This document shows positions 37,759-47,120 of a stretch of DNA of 64,000 bases, piece after piece (position 1 is the stretch's first letter; each line of letters begins with the position of its first letter). The notes under the pieces were generated by a model, which searched no databases, was not told the DNA's origin, and was given only the letters and a program-made list of their open reading frames with translations. Source of the DNA: Streptococcus sp. 29892 (GTDB taxonomy: Bacteria > Bacillota > Bacilli > Lactobacillales > Streptococcaceae); NCBI RefSeq assembly GCF_032594935.1, contig NZ_CP118734.1:524001-588000 (forward strand). The letters are read 5' to 3'. The position numbers and the translations under genes are program-made.

Positions 37759-37781
37759 AGTTAGCTAGAATGAGGTAGCAG

Positions 37782-38048
37782 ATGGTAGACTGGTTGAAGA
37801 CTAGAACCTATGGTCAGCAATTTTGGGTTGGATTTTCGTTTTGTCTATTAGGTATGGTATTAGCTTGGGTTACTAAAATCAATTACCTGGCCAATCTTGG
37901 CTGTGCCTCCTATGCTGTCTTGATGTTTGTATTTCCAAAACTACCCAATCGGACACGGCTGACAGAAAAGGAAGGGAAGACCATTCGCTTGGTGGCAATC
38001 CTTGCACTTGTTTTATTTCTATTTATCTTTCGATTTGATTTATCCTAA
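37782..38048 (+). CDS. Small membrane protein, unknown function
   Basis: An 88-residue protein with three hydrophobic stretches (about 15-32, 37-50 and 69-85) separated by short charged loops. No family recognised. It follows the lipoprotein by 23 nt (GAGGTAGCAG as ribosome-binding site) and precedes the CoA-binding protein by 12 nt, suggesting one operon. Confidence 0.6.
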   Translation: MVDWLKTRTYGQQFWVGFSFCLLGMVLAWVTKINYLANLGCASYAVLMFVFPKLPNRTRLTEKEGKTIRLVAILALVLFLFIFRFDLS

Positions 38049-38060
38049 AAGGAGAAAGCT

Positions 38061-38495
38061 ATGACCTATTCATTTCAAAACCCTAGTCAAGCTGTCATTT
38101 TTGACTACTTGAGACATTCTAAAACCATTGCGGTAGTTGGTTTATCTGGCAGGGAAGAAACTGCAGCCTATCGGGTATCCAAGCTTATGCAAGAAGCAGG
38201 CTACAAGATTATTCCTGTCAATCCAAGGGCAGTAGGCGAGACCATCCTAGGAGAGCAGGTCTATGCTAGCCTCTTGGAAATCGACCAACCTGTAGATATT
38301 GTCAATGTTTTTCGTCGGAGTGAGTTTCTGCCAGATGTAGCGCGTGAATTTGTTCAAACAGATGCTAAAATCTTTTGGGCTCAACTCGGTTTAGAAAGCC
38401 AAGAAGCAGAAGATGTTCTTCGTCAAGCAGGTCGCAATGACATTGTCATGAACAAGTGTATCAAGATTGAATATTTGGAGATGCAAGAAGTGTAA
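38061..38495 (+). CDS. CoA-binding Rossmann-fold protein (YccU/YneT-like)
   Basis: A 144-residue protein of the CoA_binding_2 family. The nucleotide loop is IAVVGLSGREETAAYRVSKL and the second landmark IIPVNPRAVGETILGE; VDIVNVFRRSE and IVMNKCIKIEY complete the fold. It resembles the CoA-binding domain of succinyl-CoA ligases, but no activity is established. AAAAGGAGAAAGCT precedes the ATG. Confidence 0.85.
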   Translation: MTYSFQNPSQAVIFDYLRHSKTIAVVGLSGREETAAYRVSKLMQEAGYKIIPVNPRAVGETILGEQVYASLLEIDQPVDIVNVFRRSEFLPDVAREFVQTDAKIFWAQLGLESQEAEDVLRQAGRNDIVMNKCIKIEYLEMQEV

Positions 38496-38519
38496 GAGAA
38501 GAAAGTTGGAGGTTCTGTG

Positions 38520-39329
38520 ATGAAATTGCCTATGAAATATGTAATTTATTTGGGATTATCTACGATTATGTTGGTCAGCTTACTAGCCTGCTCTAGCCAG
38601 ACTAGGTCTGTAAATACTACCTCTTCAACTACTGGCAGTTCTACTAAAATCAGTTCTTCAACCAGCACTTCAACGAACTCGACCAGTTCCTCATCCAGCA
38701 CTTCAACGACAAGTTCAGCGACAAGCACCAGTCCTAGTAGCAGCTTAGTTACTGAAAGCTCTAGTCAAACCCAAACCAGTCAATCTGAGGACAGTAGTCA
38801 AGCAGCTCCTCCTAGCCAATCCACTCTTCACCCCAATTATCAAGCAATCTTAAATACTTATGGCAAGTGGATAAGAGTGTTGAGAAGTGGCGGAACCTTT
38901 GATGATCCGACGGTGGAAGAGGGCTACCTAAAAAATATCGACCCCAATGTTGCATTTTATTATTCCTTACACGATATTGATGGAAATGGTCAGTTAGAAC
39001 TCTTACTTGCGACTGGTGGAGAGCAGATGTTTGTCTTTTCTATCTGGGGAAATGAAACCTACCCAACTCGCTTGGTTTCTTCCGAAAATGTTCGAGTATA
39101 TGTAGATATTTTTGATAATGGTCTAATCAGTAGCTTCTTTTTAGACGGCTATCGACCAGAAAGCAACGGAACAATCTATCGCTTGGCTACTGATGGCAGT
39201 CAGGTCTATACTGTTGGCACTTTTCGCTTAAATGCTCATACGGGTCAAGTTACTTCTGATGGACCAGAAGTCCTGCCAGATAGGAATACGGCTATTCAAG
39301 ATGTTTTGACTTGGCAATTATTACAATAA
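38520..39329 (+). CDS. Lipoprotein with long Ser/Thr-rich linker
   Basis: About 269 residues. Lipoprotein signal with lipobox LLAC (Cys at ~23), then some 75 residues almost wholly Ser, Thr and Gln, then a C-terminal domain (~100-269) with DIDGNGQLELLLATGG, reminiscent of EF-hand-like or FG-GAP-like calcium loops seen in several streptococcal lipoproteins. GGAGG at 38508-38512 favours ATG 38520 over GTG 38517. Function unknown. Confidence 0.7.
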   Translation: MKLPMKYVIYLGLSTIMLVSLLACSSQTRSVNTTSSTTGSSTKISSSTSTSTNSTSSSSSTSTTSSATSTSPSSSLVTESSSQTQTSQSEDSSQAAPPSQSTLHPNYQAILNTYGKWIRVLRSGGTFDDPTVEEGYLKNIDPNVAFYYSLHDIDGNGQLELLLATGGEQMFVFSIWGNETYPTRLVSSENVRVYVDIFDNGLISSFFLDGYRPESNGTIYRLATDGSQVYTVGTFRLNAHTGQVTSDGPEVLPDRNTAIQDVLTWQLLQ

Positions 39330-39336
39330 TAAAATC

Positions 39337-39363
39337 AGGCTCCAGAATTTTCTGGGCCTTTTC
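39337..39363 (+). terminator. Terminator before the FMN/ApbE/NOX operon
   Basis: AGGCtCCAGA / TCTGGGCCTT stem followed by TTC. Confidence 0.5.
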
Positions 39364-39395
39364 TTAAAGCTTTCTTAAAACATTTTTAAAATAGC

Positions 39396-39478
39396 TATAA
39401 TTGGAGATTTTTTTCTTGCCTTACCAACTTTTAGCATGCTATAATTGGAAATCACTATTTGAAAATTTATTGAAAATA
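39396..39478 (+). promoter_or_regulatory. Tandem promoter region of the FMN/ApbE/NOX operon
   Basis: Two near-copies of GCTATAATTGGA occur, with TATAAT at 39396-39401 and 39440-39445 (the second with TG, extended -10). Between the second and the gene lies AATTTATTGAAAATA (39464-39478), 12 of 15 matches to the CodY box AATTTTCWGAAAATT; this operator call is tentative. Confidence 0.4.
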
Positions 39479-39506
39479 GTATTCTTACATTAGAATTGAG
39501 GAAATC

Positions 39507-39992
39507 ATGAAGAAAAAATTAACAGCAGCTCTTATCGCCCTTCTAGCCTTGGCCGCAGCAGCCTATAACGCTTTCTTGCTCTTTTTCCAGACGGATACAG
39601 CAACAGAAACCACTACCAGCAGCTCCAGTCAGCTTGCAAGTAGCTCTAGTCAAGTCAGCTCAAGCAGTCAAGCAGCAGGGACAAGTGAAGCAAGCTCTAG
39701 CCAATCCACAGGCTTGACAGATGGTACCTATACAGGTGCAGTAACATCAACCAACCGCGGTGACTACCAGGTGCAATTAACTGTTTCAGGCGGAAATATC
39801 AGCGACGTAACTATCTTGCAGTATCCAAATGATAACCCTGAATCGCAAGAAATCAATGACGGTGCCCTACCGACCTATATTGCAGAAGCTATTTCCAATC
39901 AATCAGCTCAAGTCAACCAGATTTCAGGAGCAACTGAAGCCTATAAAGGCTTTACAGGTTCCTTGCAAGACGCCCTTAACCAAGCCTCATGA
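39507..39992 (+). CDS. Extracellular FMN-binding-domain protein
   Basis: A 161-residue protein: N-terminal signal anchor (residues 5-26), Ser/Thr-rich linker (~30-72), then an FMN_bind domain (~73-161) starting GLTDGTYTG. The motif QISGATEAYKGF holds SGAT, the site where ApbE attaches FMN covalently to Thr in this family. The protein should be a flavinylated redox carrier on the outer face of the membrane. It overlaps the apbE start by four bases (ATGA). Confidence 0.82.
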   Translation: MKKKLTAALIALLALAAAAYNAFLLFFQTDTATETTTSSSSQLASSSSQVSSSSQAAGTSEASSSQSTGLTDGTYTGAVTSTNRGDYQVQLTVSGGNISDVTILQYPNDNPESQEINDGALPTYIAEAISNQSAQVNQISGATEAYKGFTGSLQDALNQAS

Positions 39993-40747
39993 TAAAAATC
40001 ATCAACAGGACAGTTGAGGCGATGACCCTGCCCTTTACCATTAGTCTGGCAACTGTACAGGAAAGCCAACTAGAAGAGGAGTTGGACAGACTAAGTTTGG
40101 AAATCCTGACTGAGCTAGAACGCTTGGAAGAAAAATTTTCAACCTTTCGTCCAAGTTCCTTGGTATGTCGCTTTCAAGACGGAGATAGGTCAGTTTTGTT
40201 AGACCAGGAATTTCAAGAAGTCTTTTCCCTAGCAGAAATGGCTCATCAAGAAACAGACGGTGCCTTTGACCCCTACTATAAAGGGAGCTATGATCCAACT
40301 GGTCTGGTCAAGGGTTGGGTGATTGAAAAAATCTTTCAAAATAAACTCCTACCCTACCTCCAACACCCCGATGTTGAAGCAGTTTGCTTAAATGGGGGAG
40401 GAGATATGCAGTTCGCTACCAAGGAAGCAAGTAGTTTCGTCTGGAAGATTGGTATCGAAAATCCTGATAATCTACAGGAAATCCTTGCCGTATTTACAGC
40501 CAAGAATGGGGCCATTGCCACATCTGGCTACAGCAAGCGAGGACAGCATATCCAATCCCAAAATGATATCCAACAAATAACCTTTATGGACACCAGTCTG
40601 ACAAGAGCAGATGTCTGGGCCACAGCTGGATTAAGTATGCCAGAAAATACATTGCTTGATGCTATTGCCCATCACCAACTTAGTGGCTTGTATATCAAGC
40701 CGCAACAGCTACATTTTTTTAAAAAAGGAGAATTAGTGCGTGATTAA
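39989..40747 (+). CDS. apbE: FAD:protein FMN transferase (ApbE family)
   Basis: A 252-residue ApbE enzyme that moves FMN from FAD to a Thr in its target. Family landmarks: DPYYKGSYDPTGLVKGWVIE, CLNGGGDMQF and TSGYSKRG. No lipoprotein signal is visible, and it is somewhat short for the family (often 300+). Wedged between its probable substrate (39507) and a NOX-like reductase (40740), with overlaps on both sides, so the three are translationally linked. Confidence 0.87.
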   Translation: MIKIINRTVEAMTLPFTISLATVQESQLEEELDRLSLEILTELERLEEKFSTFRPSSLVCRFQDGDRSVLLDQEFQEVFSLAEMAHQETDGAFDPYYKGSYDPTGLVKGWVIEKIFQNKLLPYLQHPDVEAVCLNGGGDMQFATKEASSFVWKIGIENPDNLQEILAVFTAKNGAIATSGYSKRGQHIQSQNDIQQITFMDTSLTRADVWATAGLSMPENTLLDAIAHHQLSGLYIKPQQLHFFKKGELVRD

Positions 40748-42026
40748 GAAAAATAACTATGCTTTAGGATTGGCCTGGATGGTGGCTTTATTCATCCTGC
40801 CCTTTCCCTTTATCTATACCTTTGTAACTGGTCTACCGGCAGGTTTTGGTCAAATGAAGATCAGCATCGCCTTGGGTATCGTGGCTTATGTCTGGATGCT
40901 CTTAGCGATTTACATTGGAACCAAACCTAAGTGGCTAGATCGGTTGATTGGCTTGCCAGCAGCCTATATGATTCACGGCATTCTCAGTCTGGTGGCCATT
41001 TACTTCTCCTTTATGCATAAGAACCTGTTACCATCTTACGGCTTGATTGAGCAGACTGGTAATATCGCCTTTCTCATCTTCCTGTCCTTAGCCATTTATT
41101 CAATGGTCTTCATGGCGGGTTGGTTAACATCTAGAATTCGTTTCCTTGCCACTCTAAAACGTAAATTGGAAACAACTTTCAAGCACGAAGTATCTGTATG
41201 GCTCCATCGCTTGAACTTGTTGGCGACCTTCTTGATTTTTGTCCATGTCCAGTTAATTGATTATATCCGTGCAAATACTAGCTTTATGGCGGCCTTCTAC
41301 TTAGCTTCTGGCTTTGTATTCCTGTCATATCTCTGGGCCAAATTCAAGCCAAATGCAAAAGGCTACACGGCTAAATTAGTCGAAAATCGTGAAATTGCTG
41401 ACAATATTCACGAATTACAAATTCAATTACCTAAAGGCAAGGCTACTAAATTGAGAGCGGGTGACTTTGTCTTTATCTCCTTCCCAGGTGTTAAGGGCTT
41501 GGCTGAGCCCCATCCCTTCTCCCTTGTAAATGCCCCTGATGCAAATGATCAGATTACACTGGCTATTCGTGGAGATGGGGACTTTACCCGTACTTTACAA
41601 ACTGTTGCAGCTCCAGCTCGTATTCGAGTGGACGGTGGCTACGGTATGTTCCAAACGGTAGTAGAAGATCAGCAACCCAAAAATATTATCATGATTTCAG
41701 GTGGTATTGGTATTACACCTTTGTTGTCGCTAATTGATAAGTTCCCAACAATTGATACAACAGTCTTTCATGGTGCAACTACTGAAGCGGCCCTGATTTA
41801 TGAAGAAAAATTCAAATCTTGGGAAGCCGAAAGAGAGAATTTTAGATCTGTCCGAAAAATCGGTGCTTTTGAAGAAGCAGAAGTTTTGTCCGCATTGCCT
41901 CATGACTTTGATGATTTGACAGTCTTAGTGTCAGGCCCACCAGTCATGGCTCGTTATTGGATCAAGACCTTGGCAAAAAATGGGGTTCCAAAAACACAAA
42001 TTTTCTATGAGGAATTTGGTTGGTAA
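40740..42026 (+). CDS. NADPH-oxidase-like (NOX/ferric reductase) transmembrane oxidoreductase
   Basis: A 428-residue protein: six helices in ~1-210 forming a ferric reductase-like domain, then an FNR-type FAD/NAD(P)H domain (~215-428). Heme-ligand histidines are paired as in NOX enzymes: His at MIHG and FMHKN 14 apart, and WLHR and FVHVQ 13 apart. FAD motif is HPFSLVNAP, NAD(P)H site GGIGITP and SGPPVMARYW; it ends FEEFGW. It should pass electrons from cytosolic NAD(P)H through two hemes to an outer acceptor. GTG start after AAAGGAG, overlapping apbE. It resembles pneumococcal SpNOX in layout. Confidence 0.85.
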   Translation: MIKKNNYALGLAWMVALFILPFPFIYTFVTGLPAGFGQMKISIALGIVAYVWMLLAIYIGTKPKWLDRLIGLPAAYMIHGILSLVAIYFSFMHKNLLPSYGLIEQTGNIAFLIFLSLAIYSMVFMAGWLTSRIRFLATLKRKLETTFKHEVSVWLHRLNLLATFLIFVHVQLIDYIRANTSFMAAFYLASGFVFLSYLWAKFKPNAKGYTAKLVENREIADNIHELQIQLPKGKATKLRAGDFVFISFPGVKGLAEPHPFSLVNAPDANDQITLAIRGDGDFTRTLQTVAAPARIRVDGGYGMFQTVVEDQQPKNIIMISGGIGITPLLSLIDKFPTIDTTVFHGATTEAALIYEEKFKSWEAERENFRSVRKIGAFEEAEVLSALPHDFDDLTVLVSGPPVMARYWIKTLAKNGVPKTQIFYEEFGW

Positions 42027-42065
42027 GTTTATCTTGTCTTCTCATTAGAAAGTCTTATATATTGT

Positions 42066-42097
42066 AAAGTCGGTTTCTCAAGGGAACTGACTTTTTT
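42066..42097 (+). terminator. Terminator after the NOX-like gene
   Basis: AAAGTCgGTT / AACtGACTTT stem followed by TTT. Confidence 0.65.
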
Positions 42098-42500
42098 AAT
42101 GCACATAAAAAAGCCCTGCCTGAGAGGCTGGACCTAGGAAATTCTATGAAAGAGGAATGTTAGAATTGGAATAAGCTACTACACATGGCGTAAAAAATAG
42201 AAAGGAAGAAACCTATTTCAATTCTAAAGATGTAAGAATATACACTTACCATTCCTCAGTTGATAGTATAACATAAAACTATATAGAATTCCAATATTTT
42301 TACCTTTTTTTTTTTTTAATTATCGACACAAATTCATGAAAAGCCTATTTTATGCATATTTTGAATAATAGAAAAGAAGTTGATGGTGGTCAACTTCTTT
42401 TCTATCCCTGTTTATAAACTATTTCTTTAGGGAACTTTATACTTGTATCCCTACAAAAGAAATGCATATTTTATAAAAAATAGGTTGTGTTATCGTTAGA
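42098..42500. other. AT-rich intergenic stretch with inverted repeats
   Basis: No credible gene. Contents: TTAGAATTGGAATA (42160 area) paired at a distance with TATTTCAATTCTAA (42213 area), a 60-70 nt inverted repeat; a run of about 14 T at ~42305-42318; and a perfect stem GAAAAGAAGTTG / CAACTTCTTTTC (42371-42402) that is a good terminator for the minus-strand DUF975 gene. Confidence 0.5.
42371..42402 (-). terminator. Terminator of the DUF975 gene
   Basis: Perfect 12-bp stem GAAAAGAAGTTG / CAACTTCTTTTC around ATGGTGGT, on the minus strand running into U-rich sequence. Confidence 0.5.
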
Positions 42501-43349
42501 TTATTCATAAACGTAGTTCATTTTTTGGGCCTGATCATCTAAAATTCCTTCGTGGAAGTAAGATTGGGCTAAATAGTGGTAGGGCCAGACATATAGACCA
42601 GCTAGACCAAAGGTGATGACGATAAGCGCAAACCAACCGATAAAGGACAAATCCAATACAAAACGCTTGAATTTGTATCCTTTCATCAATTTTCTACTGG
42701 CCTTGATAATGGAAAAGGCTCCAGTGTATTCCTCCCGCTCCAACTGTTCGAATAGGATAAATTCAACTTGAGAGTAGGCATAAATTTGCGGAATATAGAT
42801 AGCAAGTCCAATGATGGTCAGGAACATACCGCTAATAAGTAAAATCCCCAGTAAGGCTAGAAGATCTTGAGGAAGGAGATTTGGGTCGGTCGAACCTGTT
42901 GATAGAATGATTGTAGCGGTGACGGTGGTGCTACCAATAATTAAACCAAGCCCAAGATAGAAGATCAAGCCCCACAGGAAGAGAAGGAAACTCTTCAAAA
43001 TATAGGTCTTGAACACCTTTCCAAAATCCTTATGTGAAAAAATGCTGATGCAGTCCTTAAATGACGTGGCCTGTTTGATATTCTTTGTGACTTGAAATAA
43101 GGTCCAAAGGACAGATAGCTGAAGCAAGCCTAAAAGCAAGCCGTAGAAAAATGGAAACAAGGAGGTAGAAAAGAGGTAGCCCGGACTAACAATGTCTTCG
43201 GGTGTCAGGCCAACAAGACTATTGCGAGAAGCAGAGAATAATTGAACGATAACAGATAGAATAACGGGAACAGCTGCTACTTGATAGATACCATCTGTAT
43301 GATGAATGGTCTGGCGAGCTTTTTCCCTAATCTCAAAAATTGTAAACAT
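42501..43349 (-). CDS. DUF975-family membrane protein
   Basis: A 282-residue protein with about six helices. The N-terminus FEIREKARQTI and the late segment EREEYTGAFSIIKASRKLMKG with FVLDLSFIGW fit DUF975, a Firmicute integral membrane family of unknown role. AAGGAGG precedes the start at 43349 on the minus strand. Divergent from tgt. Confidence 0.78.
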   Translation of the reverse strand: MFTIFEIREKARQTIHHTDGIYQVAAVPVILSVIVQLFSASRNSLVGLTPEDIVSPGYLFSTSLFPFFYGLLLGLLQLSVLWTLFQVTKNIKQATSFKDCISIFSHKDFGKVFKTYILKSFLLFLWGLIFYLGLGLIIGSTTVTATIILSTGSTDPNLLPQDLLALLGILLISGMFLTIIGLAIYIPQIYAYSQVEFILFEQLEREEYTGAFSIIKASRKLMKGYKFKRFVLDLSFIGWFALIVITFGLAGLYVWPYHYLAQSYFHEGILDDQAQKMNYVYE

Positions 43350-43503
43350 CTACATAACCTCCTTACTCAACATTGTAACATAATTCTAAGTGACAAGAAA
43401 GTATTTTTTTGATAGACTGGAATATGCTGTGGAAATTGGTTGTTTTTTGTAAAATTGACTAATTGGCCATGCAAGATTAAATTCCTAGGACTGTTTTTCC
43501 TAG

Positions 43504-44658
<1,155 letters not shown>

Positions 44659-44667
44659 ATAAAAATG

Positions 44668-44700
44668 ACCTCCTACAAAATATTAGGAGGTTCTTTTTTT
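44668..44700. terminator. Bidirectional terminator between tgt and pepQ
   Basis: ACCTCCTA / TAGGAGGT stem with TTCTTTTTTT on the plus side and AAAAA on the minus side, between convergent genes. Confidence 0.75.
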
Positions 44701-45784
44701 ATACATCAAAATACAAGAGTTCTTTCGGCGTCTTGGTAAAGACTTCAAAGCCGTTTTTAGTCACATAGCCACAGTCTTCAATGCGTACACCGACTTTTCC
44801 AGGAATATAGATACCAGGCTCAACAGAGAAGCACATGCCTTCTTCGATAACCAAGTCATTTCCTTCCATAATAGATGGGAACTCGTGGACACTCATGCCC
44901 AAACCATGTCCAAGACGGTGGTTGAAGTAGTCACCATAACCAGCCTTTTCAATGACAGAGCGAGCAGCGTAGTCAATCTCACCTGCCGTCACACCAGGCT
45001 TGATCATATTGATCGCAGCCATGTGGGCTTCAAGAGTTAGGTTATAAATATCCTTTTTAAATTGGTCAGGTTGACCGACAGCTACTGTCCGTGTCATATC
45101 AGAGGTATAGCCCAGGGTTTCGACACCTAGGTCGAACAATAGCAGAGCGTTATTTTCGATTTTATTTGTCGATGGAATACCGTGTGGGTTTGCAGCATTG
45201 TTACCTGTCAAGACCATGGTATCAAAACTCATCTTGGAAATGCCCTGTTTTTTCATCTCAAATTCAATCTGAGCAATGATGTCTGTTTCCGTCACATCGA
45301 GGGAGATATTGTCAAAACCAACCTGCATAGCCTTGTCCGCAAACTCACCAGCCACCAACATTTTTTCAATCTCATCACGGGACTTGATCAATTTCATGGT
45401 ATTGATAAGCGGAGTAATGTCCGTAAAGGCTTGATTGAAAATGGACTGCAAACCGTGGTAACGGGTAAGGTTCAAATTGTCAAACTCAGCACCGATGGCA
45501 GAGAATGTTTTCTGCGGTAGCTTGCTCTTGATAACCTGCCACGGATTTTCAGAATCCATATAGCCAGCTACAGGAAAGTCAACAGTCGCTACTGCACGCT
45601 CCACATCCAAGGCTGGAAGGAAGAGGAGGGGGTCGTGGTCGGGCATGACAAAGAGCATCATGTGGCGTTCGTGTGGATCACTGTGGTAGCCAGTCAGGTA
45701 GTAGATGCTGACTGGGTCTGAAAAGATCGCCAGGTCCAATTTGTTGGTTTCAAGGTAGGATGTTACATGATTGAGTTTTGACAT
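44699..45784 (-). CDS. pepQ: Xaa-Pro dipeptidase (M24 peptidase)
   Basis: A 361-residue cytosolic metallopeptidase cleaving X-Pro dipeptides. Creatinase-like N-domain, then the pita-bread domain with metal ligands in LLFDLGVE, TSDMTR, GHGLGMSVHE, SVEPGIYI and VRIEDCGYV. The start at 45784 is preceded by AGAAAGGTGCCCAC. Divergent from ccpA, the arrangement found across lactic acid bacteria. Confidence 0.92.
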   Translation of the reverse strand: MSKLNHVTSYLETNKLDLAIFSDPVSIYYLTGYHSDPHERHMMLFVMPDHDPLLFLPALDVERAVATVDFPVAGYMDSENPWQVIKSKLPQKTFSAIGAEFDNLNLTRYHGLQSIFNQAFTDITPLINTMKLIKSRDEIEKMLVAGEFADKAMQVGFDNISLDVTETDIIAQIEFEMKKQGISKMSFDTMVLTGNNAANPHGIPSTNKIENNALLLFDLGVETLGYTSDMTRTVAVGQPDQFKKDIYNLTLEAHMAAINMIKPGVTAGEIDYAARSVIEKAGYGDYFNHRLGHGLGMSVHEFPSIMEGNDLVIEEGMCFSVEPGIYIPGKVGVRIEDCGYVTKNGFEVFTKTPKELLYFDV

Positions 45785-45899
45785 GTGGGCACCTTTCTAT
45801 TTTTGGGAAATTGTGTTGAAATTTTCGTTTATTATATAGACTATTGTTTCAAAAAATGAAAAAAATTGCAAGTATTATCAAAAAAATCCCCTTTTTCTC

Positions 45900-45951
45900 T
45901 TGAAAGTGGTTTCAAAAAGTGATACACTAGAATTGGGTGAAAGCGTAATTT
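45900..45951 (+). promoter_or_regulatory. ccpA promoter with near-consensus cre
   Basis: TTGAAA (45900-45905), 17-nt spacer, TACACT (45923-45928). TGAAAGCGTAATTT (45938-45951) deviates from the cre consensus at one fixed base and sits over the expected start, which suggests autoregulation by CcpA. Confidence 0.5.
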
Positions 45952-45992
45952 TCATAAAATAGAAAAGAAAAAGAAAGGAAGTAACGTCGATG

Positions 45993-46994
45993 ATGAATAC
46001 TGATGATACGGTAACGATTTATGACGTGGCCCGTGAAGCAGGCGTATCCATGGCAACAGTGTCGCGTGTTGTGAATGGGAATAAAAATGTCAAGGAAAAT
46101 ACTCGTAAGAAAGTATTGGAAGTGATTGACCGCTTGGACTATCGTCCAAATGCGGTAGCTAGGGGATTAGCAAGTAAGAAAACGACAACAGTGGGGGTTG
46201 TCATTCCAAATATTGCTAATGCTTATTTTGCGACCTTGGCTAAAGGGATTGATGATATTGCGGATATGTATAAGTACAATATTGTCCTTGCCAATAGCGA
46301 TGAAAATGATGAGAAGGAGATTAATGTAGTCAATACCCTCTTCTCTAAACAGGTGGATGGTATCATTTTCATGGGCTATCATTTGACAGACAAGATTCGT
46401 GCTGAGTTTTCACGTTCTCGGACACCGATCGTTTTAGCAGGTACAGTGGATTTAGAACACCAATTGCCAAGTGTCAACATTGACTATGCAGCGGCGAGTG
46501 CGGATGCTGTCCATCTTCTTGCTAAAAACAACAAGAAAATAGCCTTTGTATCAGGTCCGCTTGTGGACGACATCAATGGCAAGGTCCGCCTTGCAGGTTA
46601 CAAGCAAGGATTGAAGGACAATGGTATTGACTTCAACGAGGGTCTTGTTTTCGAGTCTAAGTACAAGTATGAAGAAGGCTATGCCCTAGCAGAGCGGATC
46701 TTAAATGCAGGAGCAACAGCTGCCTATGTTGCTGAAGATGAGATTGCAGCAGGTTTGTTAAATGGTATTAGCGATAAGGGAATTAAGGTACCGGAGGAAT
46801 TTGAAATTGTGACTAGTGACGATTCTTTGGTTACAAAATTCACCAGTCCAAATCTAACCTCTATCAACCAGCCACTCTATGATATTGGTGCCATTGCTAT
46901 GCGGATGTTGACCAAAATCATGCACAAGGAAGACTTGGATAACCGCGAAGTTATTCTTAACCACGGTCTTAAAATCCGTAAGTCTACCAAGTAA
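45993..46994 (+). CDS. ccpA: Catabolite control protein A
   Basis: A 333-residue LacI-family regulator. HTH IYDVAREAGVSMATVSRVVN at about 9-28, hinge RPNAVARGLASKKTTTVGV, then the periplasmic-binding-protein-like core that docks HPr(Ser-P). Global carbon control; cre sites in this window are at the nan operon, the gene at 25798 and possibly tpx and ccpA itself. ATG 45993 matches the usual MNTDD start; ATG 45990 is adjacent. AAAGGAAG precedes. Confidence 0.95.
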   Translation: MNTDDTVTIYDVAREAGVSMATVSRVVNGNKNVKENTRKKVLEVIDRLDYRPNAVARGLASKKTTTVGVVIPNIANAYFATLAKGIDDIADMYKYNIVLANSDENDEKEINVVNTLFSKQVDGIIFMGYHLTDKIRAEFSRSRTPIVLAGTVDLEHQLPSVNIDYAAASADAVHLLAKNNKKIAFVSGPLVDDINGKVRLAGYKQGLKDNGIDFNEGLVFESKYKYEEGYALAERILNAGATAAYVAEDEIAAGLLNGISDKGIKVPEEFEIVTSDDSLVTKFTSPNLTSINQPLYDIGAIAMRMLTKIMHKEDLDNREVILNHGLKIRKSTK

Positions 46995-47001
46995 TAGCTA
47001 C

Positions 47002-47066
47002 AAAAAAAGACCATCATGCTTGATGTTGAGGCCAAGTCCAAGGCATCTAAGCTGATGGTCTTTTTA
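47002..47066 (+). terminator. Terminator after ccpA
   Basis: AAAAAGACCATCA / TGATGGTCTTTTT stem with an inner partial stem (GCTTgATGttg / aGGCATCtAAGC), symmetrical enough to act in both directions. Confidence 0.7.
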
Positions 47067-47107
47067 TAAATCCTTGGTTTTGGATAGGAAAAATGGTCAA
47101 AAAGGGA

Positions 47108-47113
47108 TATAAT
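47108..47113 (+). promoter_or_regulatory. -10 box abutting lafB start (leaderless candidate)
   Basis: TATAAT ends 7 nt before the ATG at 47121, with ATAGAGT between and no Shine-Dalgarno. Confidence 0.5.
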
Positions 47114-47120
47114 ATAGAGT

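Noticed and set aside
42305..42318. Run of about 14 T as possible sequencing error or terminator
   Set aside because: It lies between genes without an adjacent strong stem on the plus strand; it may be real homopolymer variation and supports no feature alone.
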